From contig JAKZZE010000001.1 of NCBI GenBank assembly GCA_024220505.1, forward strand, positions 2,604,001 to 2,668,000: a stretch of 64,000 bases of DNA, written 5' to 3'. Each line of letters begins with the position of its first letter. Within the stretch, counting starts at the first letter, position 1. The notes beneath the pieces are model-generated. The model did not search any database and was not told the origin of the DNA. It saw nothing but the letters and a program-made list of their open reading frames with translations. The DNA is from Rhizopus arrhizus (Eukaryota > Mucoromycota > Mucoromycetes > Mucorales > Rhizopodaceae). The position numbers and the translations under genes are program-made. Below, in pieces: positions 23,101 through 34,828 of this stretch.

Positions 23101-25287
23101 GTCGTGTGCCTCTCATGGTCTCTGGTCGTTCATTGCCTTCTTTCCGACCATTCGATACCAGTGCTCGTGCTGGTGGTTTTGTTACAGGTCGTTTCTTGAC
23201 GGGTATCCGTCCTCAAGAATATTATTTTCACTGTATGGCTGGTCGTGAAGGTTTGATTGACACTGCTGTCAAGACATCTCGTTCTGGTTATTTGCAACGT
23301 TGTTTGATGAAGCATCTTGAAGGTTTACGTGTACATTACGATCATACCGTTCGTGATTCTGATGGATCCGTCTTACAATTCCACTATGGTGAAGATTCTT
23401 TGGATGTTATCAAGGCTAAACACATCAATCAATTCAGTTTCTCTGCTCACAACTTTGAGGCTCTTTCTCAAAAATACCACCCCAAGGCTGCTCTTGCCTC
23501 ACTTGAGATCAAACAAGGTGAAGAATACGCAAAGAAGGCCTTGAAGAAGCCAGGCAAGTACGATCCCGCCCTTTCTGTCTATAACCCTGGTACCCATCTT
23601 GGTGTCGTCTCTGAAAGATTTGCTCTTGCCATGAAGGAATATGTTGAAAAGAATCCTGATGCCATGCCATTTGAGAAGGGTAGCGAAAGTTCCAAAAACA
23701 CGGCTCGTTATGCTGGTTTGACAAAGAACAAGTTCAAGGCCCTGATGAACCTCAAGTATCTCCACAGTTTGGTTGAGCCTGGTGAAGCCGTCGGTATCTT
23801 GGCTGCCCAATCCGTAGGTGAACCCTCAACGCAAATGACACTAAACACTTTCCACTTTGCTGGTTATGGTGCTGCTAACGTTACCTTGGGTATCCCTCGT
23901 CTTCGTGAAATTATCATGACGGCTGCTCGCAAGATCAAGACCCCCACGATGTTGTTACCTCTTTGTGCTGAGACAACGCCCAAGAAGGCCGCTCAGTTCT
24001 GTAAATCAGCATCTCGATTGACCTTGGCTCAATTAGTGGACAATGTGATTGTGAAGGAAAAGATTAGCGCCAAGTCCTCAGAAAACAACTATCGTAGATC
24101 AAAGACATACTCTATTCGTGTCAATATGTTTGATGAAAAGGAATACAACGAAGAATATCGTGTTTCTGCTAAACGTGTTAAGGAAGTGTTGGCTACTACT
24201 TTCTTGAAGGATCTTGAGGAGTTGATCCGTAGAGATATTAAGGATACCAAAAAGATTGAAGACATTAGTAAGGGTCAAAAGATGGATGGACCCCAAGATA
24301 CAAATGAAGATGAAAACATGGGTGATAATACAGCTGCTGGATATGTTTCTGATGATGCGGAAGATTTGGATGCCAAGACAGCACGTAAATCAGCAGAGAA
24401 CAAACCACAAGCTAGCTATGATGAACCTGATGAGGATGATGATGTAGTTCCTGAAGAAAATGAAAAGAGCTTGGAAGATGAAGAAGCGGAATTTGAACAA
24501 GCCATCCTTGCTGGTGCTGTTGATGATGAAGAAGCACCCAAGAGAACATCCTCTAAAGGAGGAAAGATCGAGAAACAAGCTGTTGAGAAGAGTAAATATT
24601 GTACTAAATTTAACTTTGATGACGCCAATGGTGCTTTCTGTGAGATTGATATGGAATTCCCTGCTGATACCAAGAAGATTCTTATGGTATCCTTAATTGA
24701 AAAGTCTTGTGCCCGAGTAGTTGTTCATGAAGTCAAGGGTATCTCTAAATGTTTCGAATATATCAATCCTACTGAAAATGATACTTCCGTAAGTCTTTAT
24801 CTATAGACAACAACATTGTTTAACAAATTATTTCTAATAGAAACGTCTTCAAACTGAAGGTGTAAACCTTAGAGGAATGTGGGCATTCTCTGATATTATT
24901 GATGTCAACTACATTGATACTAATGATATTGCAGCTATATTAAACACATATGGTGTTGAGGCAGCCAGAAATGCTGTTATTAAGGAAGTTGGCAGTGTAT
25001 TTGCTGTATACGGTATCAAGGTGGATCGCCGACACTTGACACTTATTGCTGATTACATGACCTTTGAAGGTGGATACAAGCCTTTCTCGCGTATCGGTAT
25101 TGGTTCCAATGTCTCACCTTTTGTGAAGATGAGTTTCGAATCCACTTGTAAATTCTTGACTGAAGCAACACTGCACGGTGATTTTGATAGTCTGGATTCT
25201 CCATCTTCACGTATCGTTGTTGGTCGTGTTGTTGAAGGAGGAACTGGATCATTTGATGTTTTACAGCCTCTTGTTACTGCTGCTTAA
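20170..25287 (+). CDS. RPA190: DNA-directed RNA polymerase I largest subunit (A190)
   Basis: Four exons (20170-20354, 20417-20576, 20631-24788, 24841-25287) give about 1649 residues, close to the yeast length. The N-terminus carries the clamp zinc motif ([17 protein letters not shown], then CVYCHQF). The catalytic loop [14 protein letters not shown] near residue 610 supplies the three Asp residues that hold the Mg2+ ions; RQPTLHKPS just upstream and the trigger-loop region [17 protein letters not shown] and bridge-helix area are intact. The conserved segment [18 protein letters not shown] is present. An acidic insert of about 130 residues ([29 protein letters not shown]) sits in the late jaw region, as in other A190 subunits, and separates this from the Pol II and III paralogues. 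The enzyme transcribes rDNA in the nucleolus. All splice junctions keep frame. Confidence 0.95.
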
Positions 25288-25574
25288 TTTTTATAGACCT
25301 TCTTTATTTTATTTTGTCTTTCTGCATTTTATAAATACAACAATTCTTTCATTTTTAAAACATAAAAAAAAAACGGCATACATAAACTATAAAAGTTCAT
25401 CTTTGTAGTGAGCTTTTGATCTGGGCTTTTTTTCGTTGGATTGTTTTTTTTTTTTTTTCTTCCAAAAAAAAAAGGAGTGACTGTTAAATTCAAAAGAAGC
25501 AAAAAAAAAAAATTCTAATCCACCCCAGCTGCAAGCCTTCCCCTACTTTTTTCTTTTTGACAGCAATATAGATC

Positions 25575-26276
25575 ATGTCTTCTTTAAGGCTCACATTTAA
25601 AACAAAGACACTGCTTCAAACAGCAGCAGCAGCACCTTCAACCAGACTTTTTCACTCTGCCACACCAGTTTTATCTCACATTGGACGTAAGCCGATCGCA
25701 TACTCTCAAGAAGTGAGCATTGAACATGACATGACACCTATTCTTGAACCTCGTATTCCTTCTGAATTAAACAACACAACTTTAAACATTAGTGGACCAC
25801 TCGGAAAGCAATCATTACCCATCAAGCCCTTTGTGAAACTCGATTTTACAGCAGCCGCACAAGATAATCCCAATGCTGAAAACTTGCTTGAAGTCAGTGT
25901 GGAGGACAAGACAGAGAAACAACAAAGAGTCATGTGGGGAACAACCCGTGCGTTGATCAACAATGCTATTGTGGGTGTATCAGACGGCTACAAGGTTCAC
26001 TTGCGTCTGGTGGGTGTAGGTTACAGGGGCACACTCGAAAACAATGTCTTATCTCTCAAATTGGGTTATTCTCATCCTGTTCTGATGAAGATACCCGAGG
26101 GTCTGACCTGTACAGTACCTCAACCTAATCGTGTTATATTGAGTGGTGTCGACTTGCAACAAGTCACAGAATTCGCTGCAAAGATTCAACGTTGGAGAAA
26201 GCCAGAACCTTATAATCAAAAGGGTATCTTTATTAATGATGAAACAATCAAGAAGAAGGAAGGAAAGAAGAAATAA
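25575..26276 (+). CDS. MRPL6: Mitochondrial large ribosomal subunit protein uL6m
   Basis: A single exon of 233 residues. The first 35 residues are basic and hydroxylated without acidic residues (MSSLRLTFKTKTLLQTAAAA, RLFHSA), a typical mitochondrial presequence, followed by HIGRKPI. The uL6 fold is recognisable: GPLGKQSLPIKPFV, then MWGTTRALINNAIVGVSDGYKV, LVGVGYRG, LKLGYSHPV and the C-terminal block LSGVDLQQVTEFAAKIQRWRKPEPYNQKGIF, the hallmark of bacterial-type L6 near the sarcin-ricin loop. The tail ends KKKEGKKK. The gene converges with the methyltransferase gene, their stop codons 44 bp apart. Confidence 0.93.
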   Translation: MSSLRLTFKTKTLLQTAAAAPSTRLFHSATPVLSHIGRKPIAYSQEVSIEHDMTPILEPRIPSELNNTTLNISGPLGKQSLPIKPFVKLDFTAAAQDNPNAENLLEVSVEDKTEKQQRVMWGTTRALINNAIVGVSDGYKVHLRLVGVGYRGTLENNVLSLKLGYSHPVLMKIPEGLTCTVPQPNRVILSGVDLQQVTEFAAKIQRWRKPEPYNQKGIFINDETIKKKEGKKK

Positions 26277-26320
26277 ATAAAAAATAGTTCAGTAAATAGA
26301 TAGAAGTAATAAAGCAATTT

Positions 26321-27802
26321 TTATTTTTTGGAAGCAACGAAAACTACATTTCTAGGAGAAGCTGAAAGATCAAAGAGGGGATAAGCACACACATGATCCG
26401 TTGATTCTTCCAGATAGAGCCATCTGTCTACGAGAATGATACTTTCAATAATAGGTGCCATCAAGGCTCTTAGTGTCCACAGGGTGACAAATTGCTTATC
26501 CACCTGTTTCTTTTTTGCATTTAAATAATGTTCTTTTGCTTCTTGTTCAGTGATTGTGTCTGCTGGTAATTTCAGTCTCTTTAAAGCAGCGGCTACAAAT
26601 GAAGAGAATTCTTTGTTTTGTTTAATTCGCCCAAGAATGGGTGGATCATTGATATCAGATAAACCTCTTTCTACGAGCATTTCCTAATAAAATGTGAAGT
26701 GTCAGCTTATTATTTTCAACTGAAGCTTATACTTCTTTACTTGAAGTAAACCACGAAAGAAATAATTATCAAAAGCCTTTATGCATTGCTCTCCTTCCTC
26801 AACCCAGCGAGAAGGAGAATGACAAGAGAGTACACGTGCGGTTGATTTCAATTGCATGCCTTTTTCTTGAAGTATCTTACTCATAGGGAAACCAGAAGGA
26901 GTCAAAGCATTATAACAGCAACCAACATTGACCGCACATGCTATCTGATCATTTTCAGTAAACAATCGAAAGATGTGAGGTGACAGGTCTCCGCAGGTAT
27001 GCAGACCAGTCACCAACCACTTTTTGTCTACAGAATTGTCCAGGATCTGTGAAAGATTTTCTGAAGTGACCTTTTCTGTCACATGCCTTAGGTTAACCCA
27101 CTGTTCCTTATCCTTTGTTTGCTTTTTCGCTTTTTCATCAAACCTTATCGCTCCCTTTGTTTGAATCTCTGACATGTCTACCGCAAGCACTTCCAGTCCA
27201 TAATCATAGGCCAAGGCACGCGATAAATAGCCTTGACCTGACCCAAGGTCAATCACTGAGGTAATGCCTTGTTTGTCAGCTACGTCCTTGATCAGTTGAC
27301 TCATCAATCTCACTTCATGAATCTTTTTGTCGCTCATCCCACCCAGGATTTGTTTACTAATCTCTTTATCTATCAGTGACTTATCAGCACCTAAAGTAGT
27401 GTTTAGTGAAAAAAGAAGACGAATGGTGTAAGCATATAAGCGTACTTCTCGGTAAAGCTAAATCTCTAGTTTTTTCCAAGTACTGTTGTAAAGAAGTTGG
27501 CCAAATGGACTACAAGGAAATTAATTACATGATTCAAAAGGATGCACATTGTTTACATAATCACTTGTTTCTAATGTCAAGTCTAATATAGCCGAAGTCC
27601 AGTCATCACCTGCCTGATCTAAACGAGACATAAGAGCTTGTCTCCACTGTACGTCAAACTGTTCCCACTGACGGTGTGTGATGAAATTGAAAGGCAAGAC
27701 GTGAATCAACCAGTGGTATTCATTATAAAAATTTAAAAGTTCATTTAAATATTCTACAACTGTTTTATCTTTGTATTTTGCAGGTAATTGAATAGACTTC
27801 AT
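26321..27802 (-). CDS. METTL25/RRNAD1-like methyltransferase domain protein
   Basis: Four exons (27802-27557, 27509-27446, 27390-26741, 26683-26321) encode about 440 residues. An N-terminal helical segment (FNFITHRQWEQFDVQWRQAL) is followed by SLQQYLEKTRDLALPR, spliced to GMSDKKIHEV, a SAM-binding motif I (VIDLGSGQGYLSRALA), an acidic motif II (VLAVDMS), and the family signatures VTGLHTCGDLSPHIFR and VNVGCCYNAL. C-terminal WTLRALMAPIIESIILVDR matches METTL25 proteins. The 21-codon second exon was found from splice signals and restores the DLALPR motif. These proteins are Rossmann-fold methyltransferases; a ribosomal substrate has been proposed for the family, but the target here is unknown. 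The protein is complete. Confidence 0.85.
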
Positions 27803-27847
27803 GAAAAAAAGAGTGGAGAATATTTTTTTTTTTTTAAATTTATTTCT

Positions 27848-28759
27848 TCACCACTTGATTTTATCTGGGAAAAATTCACGAATTAAATCAAGATAGAAAG
27901 GCTTCAAGTCTTCAACGTTGGGTGCTTCCTCTGCCTTTGAATAAAGATCGTATTGATTGAATATCTTGACCCACTTCATCATTTTGACATCATTTTCATT
28001 TAATAACCAAGAGTATTGTCCAGATGTGTGGCATGGATAAAACGAATGATAACGAATAATAAACGCGGCTTCAGGAGGTAGGAAATCCTTCACGACGTGA
28101 TAAAGATATTCATCGTGACCGTAGCTCATATGAACCTTGTCTAAACCACAGTTGGGTGTGTAAATACCATATCTGTTAGAGTACTCGGGATTATCAAAAT
28201 CAGGATTTTTTTCAAAATATTTGTGATATACGATTTCTTTAGAGAATTCACAGCCTACAGGAAAAGTGTCTCCGACAACCTAAGAGAATTGAATCAGTTT
28301 TTGTATGGGATGACAACTATAACTTACAGTCCACTGTGGCTCACCTAAAAAGAACAAGTATTTACCAAGATCATGAATCAAAGCAACTAAAATCATCCAC
28401 CTCGGTTGATTATCTCTTCTCGCGGCCTCAGCCGATTGGAGAGCGTGCATGATTTGTGTCATTTGGGTATCAGGGTCCGACTCATCCACAAGTGTGTTTA
28501 AAACTTCCAATGCTTCCCAGATTCCCATCTCACCATGTGTAAGGCCGTTGTACTTTTCTTTTTGCTTCAAGACGTGTTCAAGTGTTTGCTTTTCGTGATT
28601 TTCTTTGTAGAAGTTGGCCACAGTAGGTTGTAACTCACTAGCTGCTTCATAGTCACGAAAATCACTGGTTTCTTTACTTGAAAAGTTACCACCGTACTTT
28701 TGTTTGATAAATGTTTCCCAAGCTTCACTAACTCGAATAGCTTCTGATAAATTTCTCAT
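27848..28759 (-). CDS. MIOX: Myo-inositol oxygenase
   Basis: Two exons (28759-28328 and 28279-27848), 48-nt intron, 287 residues, matching the usual length of about 285. The enzyme cleaves myo-inositol with O2 to D-glucuronate using a di-iron centre in an HD-type helical fold. Visible ligands and family blocks: DYE near residue 32, HALQSAE, LVALIHDLGKYL (the HD pair), FLGEPQWTVVGDTFPVGC, YGIYTPNCGLDKVHMSYGHDEYLY (second and third His) and IIRYHSFYPCH (fourth His), then a C-terminal FNQYDLYSK. All expected iron ligands seem present, so it is probably active. It permits growth on inositol. The gene is the last clear housekeeping gene before the repeat-rich arm. Confidence 0.95.
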
Positions 28760-30663
28760 TGTAATAAGGGATAAAGTAAAAGAAAAAAGAAGAAGAAGAA
28801 AAAAGGAGAGAGGTTCTTTTTTTTTTATTATAGATCACTTTTTTTTTTTCCCGTATTTTTTTTTTTTTTTTGTATTGATTTGAAACAAAAAGCGAAAAAG
28901 CTGAATTTTTCAGGTTCAGTAATTAAGCATTTCCCACACAAGAAAAAAAATGTATCATACGTTTATGCATGTAACTCTTATTTAATTGTTTAACCTTTAT
29001 TTTACTTGTACAATAAATAAACCTTATTTCACGTTGCTAAAAAAAAACATTTTGATAAGCAAACAGTAGATTTTGGATTTATTTGGAAAAATCTGCAAAT
29101 TTCAAATCCATCTGCACAGTTTTTACTTTCTCGCCCAAAAAAGAAATAAAATGAATAAACCAATGATTATAATTCATCTTCACTACTCGTTTTTCCTTAA
29201 TTTCTCTTTTGCACCTCCTTTTTAGTAATGTTTTATAAAATACACTAAATCATAAACTAGACTCAATTGGTATTCATGTCACACTAAACTCCACAAATTG
29301 GCGGTACAATTACAAAATTAAAATGAATGGCTTCCTATTTGACATATTACAAACATCTTGTTTGAACAAGCCTTGGTATGAATCAGGTGAGTTAGTAAAG
29401 AAAAGAAAGAAAGATCCAGAATTTAAAAGTGAAAAAAAAAACTTGTGTGTTTCCTATAAAAGGTGACTAGATCAGCAAAAATGCGCTTCCCCCGCCTTGC
29501 GAAACAAATAAATAAATATCAAGGTTTATGCTTTAAAATATTTAAGCGCAGGTTTGAAAAGGTAACAAGCAAGATAAAAGGAGTATGAATCGCAAAATTA
29601 TTTTATTTTATTGAATGAAATGATCATTCACTAGCTTTTCTTCTTCTTTACTGATAAGAATAAAGGTGGTAGAATATTAATTAAAAAGAGTTTATAATCA
29701 AGTAATTGATCCTTGAGCTGATATACTTTTTATATAAACAAAATAATATATATTTTAAACACTAAACAGGATACTATAAATAATAAAGTATTAAATGATA
29801 AGAAAGAAAAGCAAAAATGCGATATAGTTTTATTAAAGAAAGAGAGATAAGAAGATGGCTACATTACTAAATAAAGATAATATTTAAACAAGTAAGCTTG
29901 AATTAATCTATAGAATAAAGAACAAATATTTTACTATTTACTCTTAACTGTCTCAGACTGACTATAATAAATGGTTCATACAATAGATATAATCAGATAT
30001 TGAACCCTAGTCAATATAGAGATGATAATTATCTATTGATCTTATTACTGCATAAAAAGCTATATAAAAGCTAGATTTAAAATTCCCTTTTATAAAATCA
30101 ATGAATCATTTCAACTTGAATTAAACTTTGTATAAAAAGTCATTTCTCTTGTTTTACTAAATACATTCAACATTAACATAGAGCTCAAATTGAGGACCAT
30201 GTACTTTTATTTGAGTTAAAGTTAACCGGTCAATATCGATATCAACTTGAAGCAATATAGAAAAGGCCGTATGCCTTTATGATGGTTCATTGTATATAGT
30301 AGTGATGGTACAGAGATTGATAAAAGAAAAGGTATAACACGCTAAAAATAGTTTTAATAGAAAAAGGACTAATACCTGATTGCAGAGTTGTTGAATAAGT
30401 ATTTGCACACAATATGTTTGATTGTCCCTACTTTTTATGTTTTTATTTGCAACTATGAATAGTGCTTTACATTTTTCTTGCAAAATTTTTTTTTTAAATG
30501 AGGTACTTCATAAACGCCCATACCTCTTTTACTATTCCTATGAAGCTAACGATGTATATCGAACTGCTTTTCTTAGGTTTTTGTAGTAGTCTTATGTTTT
30601 CTTTATTTACATATTTAACAGAACATTATTAGATATTCGTAAGTGGTAGCAAATTTGATTAAC
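28760..30663. other. Gene-free transition into the repeat-rich arm
   Basis: About 1.9 kb of very AT-rich DNA. It begins with A- and T-runs (28790-28875) that probably contain the MIOX promoter. No gene is supported. Positions about 30178-30440 are a repeat shared with 38960-39230 (separate entry), the conserved 3' flank of the first membrane-protein paralogue. Confidence 0.5.
30178..30440. repeat. 3'-flank repeat of paralogue copy 1
   Basis: This stretch aligns by eye with 38960-39230: both hold a CCGGTCAATATCGATATCAA core (near 30224 and 39015), GATTGATAAAA, then GGACTA, CTGATTGCAG and TTGTTGAATAA in the same order and spacing. Each copy lies downstream of a gene of the membrane-protein family on the minus strand, at about 200-700 bp. 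A more decayed third version with CATAACCAACTAATATCGAC is at about 42010-42240. It shows that the duplicated unit reaches well beyond the coding region. Confidence 0.7.
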
Positions 30664-32121
30664 CTATAAATCAATTACATCGTACACTTGATCAAACTTC
30701 TCTTTTTCTGAATCCTTAAATCCAGGTCGTGACTTGTGGAGACGATCAAGTTCATTACAATCATATTTCTCTGTCCATGCTCTTGCTATCTTATACACAT
30801 AAGTAATATGCATAAATTCCTCATCAACAAAGTCATCTTTATCACACGGCTGTAACTCTAATTCCTCGTAAAGATACCATTTGCTTTCTTTTTCAGATAT
30901 CCTTTGGACGTAGCATGAATCAATGTCGTCTATATCTTTCAAATCCATCCAATTAAAGTTCTCGCGGTAGTATTCATCAAGCAGGATGGTATTCATTTGG
31001 TCTTCCTCCAATACAATGCCTTTTTCATCACAAAGAATAGCAATCTTTTCGTATGTGTTTCTTTTCTTGTCCAATTTTATAAACAATTTTGTTTCTTCGT
31101 AATATGGTTCAATGTCATAGTTCTCCACATGAACATATTTTTTAATTTGAAGGTAAAGATCAACCGCCTCAAAAAGAATAAAGCAATCGTCCTCTTTAAT
31201 TTTTTTAAGCATTTCTTCTGCCTCTTCTTTGCTTATTCCAAATTCTTTTTGAAAAGCCTCGATTACTTTTTCATCTGTCCTATCCACCTTGAATCTCAAG
31301 CCAATCGTTTTGATGTCATCTTTTTCGGTATTTAGAGACCAGATTATCAATCTTAAGGAACACAAAACAAGCTCTAGACCAAGCCACAGGTATACATCTA
31401 CCTCTGCCATTTGCTGAACCACCAAGTAGGAACCCAAATAACCAACAACGATGCCCAAAGCAGAAATACAGCCGATAATACAAGTAAGTAACACAATATA
31501 TTTATTACCAAAATGGTGAGGTATTAAAATAAATTCCATGATCGGCGCAATATCGTAAAGATCAAAGGATCCAAACAGCATGAGAATGGAGTCTACACAA
31601 CAAACATAAGAAGCAACAAAACTTGAAGCAGTCAAAAGCAAAGGAAAATAAATGCTATCTAAGGAAGGAGTATGATAGTAGTGAGGTATGTAAGGAACAA
31701 AGTTGAGACAAGATAAACTAAAGCATGAAGCAAGAGAGAGTATCCACCAACTATTATCGAATGCAGGCGCATTCACGTATATTTTCACATCATGCTTTTG
31801 TAACCAACTTAGCTTTCCATCCGAAATATTTTGTACTTTCAACTTTACTTTTTCCTTCAGCTTATATTTGTCGAATTCTGAGCGATTTATCCCCATATTT
31901 TTCACAATTTGATCTGGTAAAAATGATTTCAAGAGATACTTTGATAGACCAAGTACACCAAACATGGACGTACCACAGGCAGCAGGGAATAAATAACCTT
32001 TTGATAAAGTCAAGGCAGCGTTTCCATCACACATCTCTGTTCCCAAGATACCAAGTACAGCAGCCACATCTTGAATACCTGACGCGAAAACAGAACCAAA
32101 TGAATCATTATCTTCAGACAT
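30664..32121 (-). CDS. Intronless multi-pass membrane protein, paralogue copy 1
   Basis: An uninterrupted frame of 485 residues. The N-terminus is MSEDNDSFGSVFASGIQDVAA, followed by TEMCDGNAALTLSKGYLFPA and MFGVLGLSK. Hydrophobic segments lie at about 124-144, 157-182, 208-235 and 243-262, so about four membrane passes. After an RLIIWSLNTEKDD motif, about 220 residues are hydrophilic and helical (DEKVIEAFQKEFGISKEEAEEML). It ends in DQVYDVIDL, matching DQ-Y-VI-L in its paralogues. The N-terminal GIQDVAA-LG-L-TE-C pattern recalls an uncharacterised fungal membrane family I know from basidiomycetes (GIQD-AALLPLLGTEQCE); no function is assigned. Closest paralogue in the window is copy 3. The lack of introns contrasts with the neighbouring housekeeping genes. 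Confidence 0.8.
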   Translation of the reverse strand: MSEDNDSFGSVFASGIQDVAAVLGILGTEMCDGNAALTLSKGYLFPAACGTSMFGVLGLSKYLLKSFLPDQIVKNMGINRSEFDKYKLKEKVKLKVQNISDGKLSWLQKHDVKIYVNAPAFDNSWWILSLASCFSLSCLNFVPYIPHYYHTPSLDSIYFPLLLTASSFVASYVCCVDSILMLFGSFDLYDIAPIMEFILIPHHFGNKYIVLLTCIIGCISALGIVVGYLGSYLVVQQMAEVDVYLWLGLELVLCSLRLIIWSLNTEKDDIKTIGLRFKVDRTDEKVIEAFQKEFGISKEEAEEMLKKIKEDDCFILFEAVDLYLQIKKYVHVENYDIEPYYEETKLFIKLDKKRNTYEKIAILCDEKGIVLEEDQMNTILLDEYYRENFNWMDLKDIDDIDSCYVQRISEKESKWYLYEELELQPCDKDDFVDEEFMHITYVYKIARAWTEKYDCNELDRLHKSRPGFKDSEKEKFDQVYDVIDL

Positions 32122-32400
32122 AAAGCAAAAGCAAAAATAAAAGCAGAAGCAAAAAAAGAAGAGATCTTACGTTCAGCATTTGATTCCACAAAACAAGCTT
32201 GATTCGAAAGTGACACAAGCACAACAAGCCTCCCTTCTCAAATGCGATAAAGTAAAAGGGATGTTTTGATCAAGAAAGTAAAATAAGGCACAAAACAGAA
32301 TAGAGACAGTAATAAAATTAATAATACTGAAAAATAATGTCAATTTTAGTATTATAGTTGATTTGAGGATGTTTTTTTGTCACTATTTTGATATGGATAT
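32122..32400. repeat. Duplicated 5' flank of copy 1
   Basis: The upstream 270 bp of copy 1 are nearly the same as those of copy 3 (41375-41660): CAGCATTTGATTCCACAAAA, AAGCCTCCCTTCTCAAATGC, GATAAAGTAAAAGGGA and AATACTGAAAAATAATGTCA occur in the same order. The promoter was therefore duplicated with the gene, and both copies are likely to be under the same control. Confidence 0.75.
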
Positions 32401-34828
32401 ACAAAGACTCAGAATAATAATGTTTTTCTTTGTATTCCACAAGTTATGTTTTTGTATTTCCGGGTGTGCTAAGATAAAACTCTGTCTTGCAAAGGAATAA
32501 GAGATCGTTCCTTTGGCCGATGTCACAGATTATTTGAAGATCTCTTCCTGAACATAATAAAACGGGCAATCTAGAGATTTTACAGAATGAAGTTATTATT
32601 TAAGCATTAGAAGTCGTTAACAGCTTCAAAGTTCTTTCTATTCTGAACAAAAGAAACCATAAAAAGGAACGAAAAGCAATAATTATAATCATTTCTTATA
32701 AATTCAGAAACTGAGATACAGCAGCAATGTTACACACTTATATTCACTTAAGAATAATTTTCTTCTATTAATCCTGTATTCCTTACATAAATGAAGTGCT
32801 TTTTTTTTTTTTTTTTTGATTATTCAATACAGAAAACAATAGTCTAAGAACACAGATCAAAATGTAAATAATCCTGTATTGAATGTCTAATAGTGACCAT
32901 TCTGAATTGCTTTTGAAAATCAAGTATGGAACAACAGAATAGAGAAATAGTGTAAGTAGATTTGTTAAGGTTCTTAACTATAGTATCTTGTTACTATAAT
33001 CATTGAAACCTTTCCATTCAGTCATAATGACTTCTACTCTCCTTTTACAGAATAAAAGCTAAGAGACGTAACACACGTAATAACAAAATAATGACAAGCA
33101 TGATAATATTTCCATACAACGTAACTCGACCATCATCCTAGCCATTTTCATTCACAAGCATTTTATCCACAAACCCACTCATATATGACCAATGAAATCT
33201 AAGCAAATACAATCAAGCAGTAATACTTTCAAAAAACGCCGATGCTAATCCAGTTAAAGTCCATTAGGAACACAGAGTGTTATATGTCTTCTTGATCTGT
33301 CTAAATGAAAGATGGAACACTTGGGAACATGTGCAGACTGATCAAGAAAACCATTGTTCGGACTGTGAGATATCTTGATCTCAAAAAGATTATTATGATG
33401 AAGAATATAACAGTGATAAACGTTGAATACAAACAATTGTATCAGTGAATTGTGCTATGTTTTCAGTCTCTGGTTAATTTCATTTCTACCTATTTTCATT
33501 CACATGTAAGATTGCTTCACTAGACAACAGATCCAAGAATTTATATAAGAAACATAATAGCTTCTATTTAATACACTCAGAAAATTAATGAAGTATCTGT
33601 ACATATTGCCATATCCATAGCATGAATTCAATAATCTACATGTATGGCTGGTATAGAGAGATATTATGCTTCATTCTATGCAAAGGCCAGGCCATTTGCT
33701 GAAATAAAGAGGTTGCTACAGACATTTTCACAAAGACTGACAATACATTGGATCAATATATTTACATCAATAAAAGAATTCTTCTTAAATGTTCTTATTT
33801 TACCACAAATAGGGTACTATTGAATCTGTCCAAGAAGGCAGTGTATACTAAAATGAATAAAAGAGATGGAAATTGATTATCTTTGTGGAGGTGCAATGCT
33901 ACTACATTCAGGCACTTTTATTCTCAACTAATTGAGTATAAAAGATTTGGTGTACTAACCGCCTTTTATTATCTTTATCAAGTTACATGATTTCATAATT
34001 ACAAAAGAATCCAAAGCTAGTTTTATTGTGTTTGTTTATCTTTATTTTCTATAGAGTCTGTTCACAATTTAGCTTTTGATATTGGAAACATTATAGATGT
34101 TAGCGGTTATGGAAGAGCAATGTGATTGTCGAGCTTAGAATCCAATAGCTAATGAGGATTATTTTTAAGAGGAGGAAATAAAAGAATTATTTATAATTTG
34201 AATGTTTTCAATAAAAAATCAAAATTTGGTTACGATGATACATGAGGACGAGTAAGCAGAGCCAACGCTTTTAATATCTTACATTGACATACATGCTAAT
34301 ATCTGATAGGTTGGCTGATGTGCGATAGATGATAGGGTCGTTTTTTGAATCTCTCCAAGAGGTGCCTATAAATACAAGCGATATGATCCCAACCAAAGTC
34401 TTGGCATGCTGACAGATTCTCCCAAACATTTTAAATTATGATTTTACCTATACTTTCATATATCCAAATCATTGAAGGCCTTTCTATACATATTCAGTCA
34501 TAATGAAGATGGGTTTGGAGAAAGCATATATACAAAGCATTTATATAGGAGAGGTATCGAATATATTAAACTTGAATCAATTCAATTATCTCTTACAAAA
34601 CAAAGATTAGTAACGCAAACCATACGAAGAGCGCAAATGATTAAAATATGTATAAAAGTCATTTAATTTGGAAATGATGAATATAGTCCAGGCTTTACTG
34701 CTACTTTTATGACTTCTAATAACTTAGGTAGGACGGTCTGATTTAAGAATATTTTATAAAGTCTCTCTTTATTTTAATTTATAATAGAACAATATCAAAT
34801 ACTACGACTGACAACAGGTTTGGGTAAA
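32401..34828. other. AT-rich spacer between copies 1 and 2
   Basis: No gene is supported. A T tract lies at about 32801-32818. The last 450 bp (about 34390-34560) form the 3' flank of copy 2 and resemble 51370-51530, sharing AGTCATAATGAAGATGGGTT followed by TGGAGAAAG. The frame at 34472-34666 lies inside that repeat and is not called. Confidence 0.45.

Noticed and set aside
20784..24700. Several antisense frames of 60-105 codons inside the RNA polymerase I gene
   Set aside because: They are shadows of a strongly conserved coding sequence on the plus strand.
29323..29480. Possible small gene: ATG near 29323 followed by a GTGAGT donor
   Set aside because: Splicing to the next acceptor gives only about 23 residues and a stop, with no similarity to anything known.
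30997..32123. Antisense frames (69-132 codons) opposite the membrane-protein copies, with similar ones opposite copies 2-5
   Set aside because: Their conservation follows from that of the sense proteins. Codon positions and composition fit shadows, not genes.
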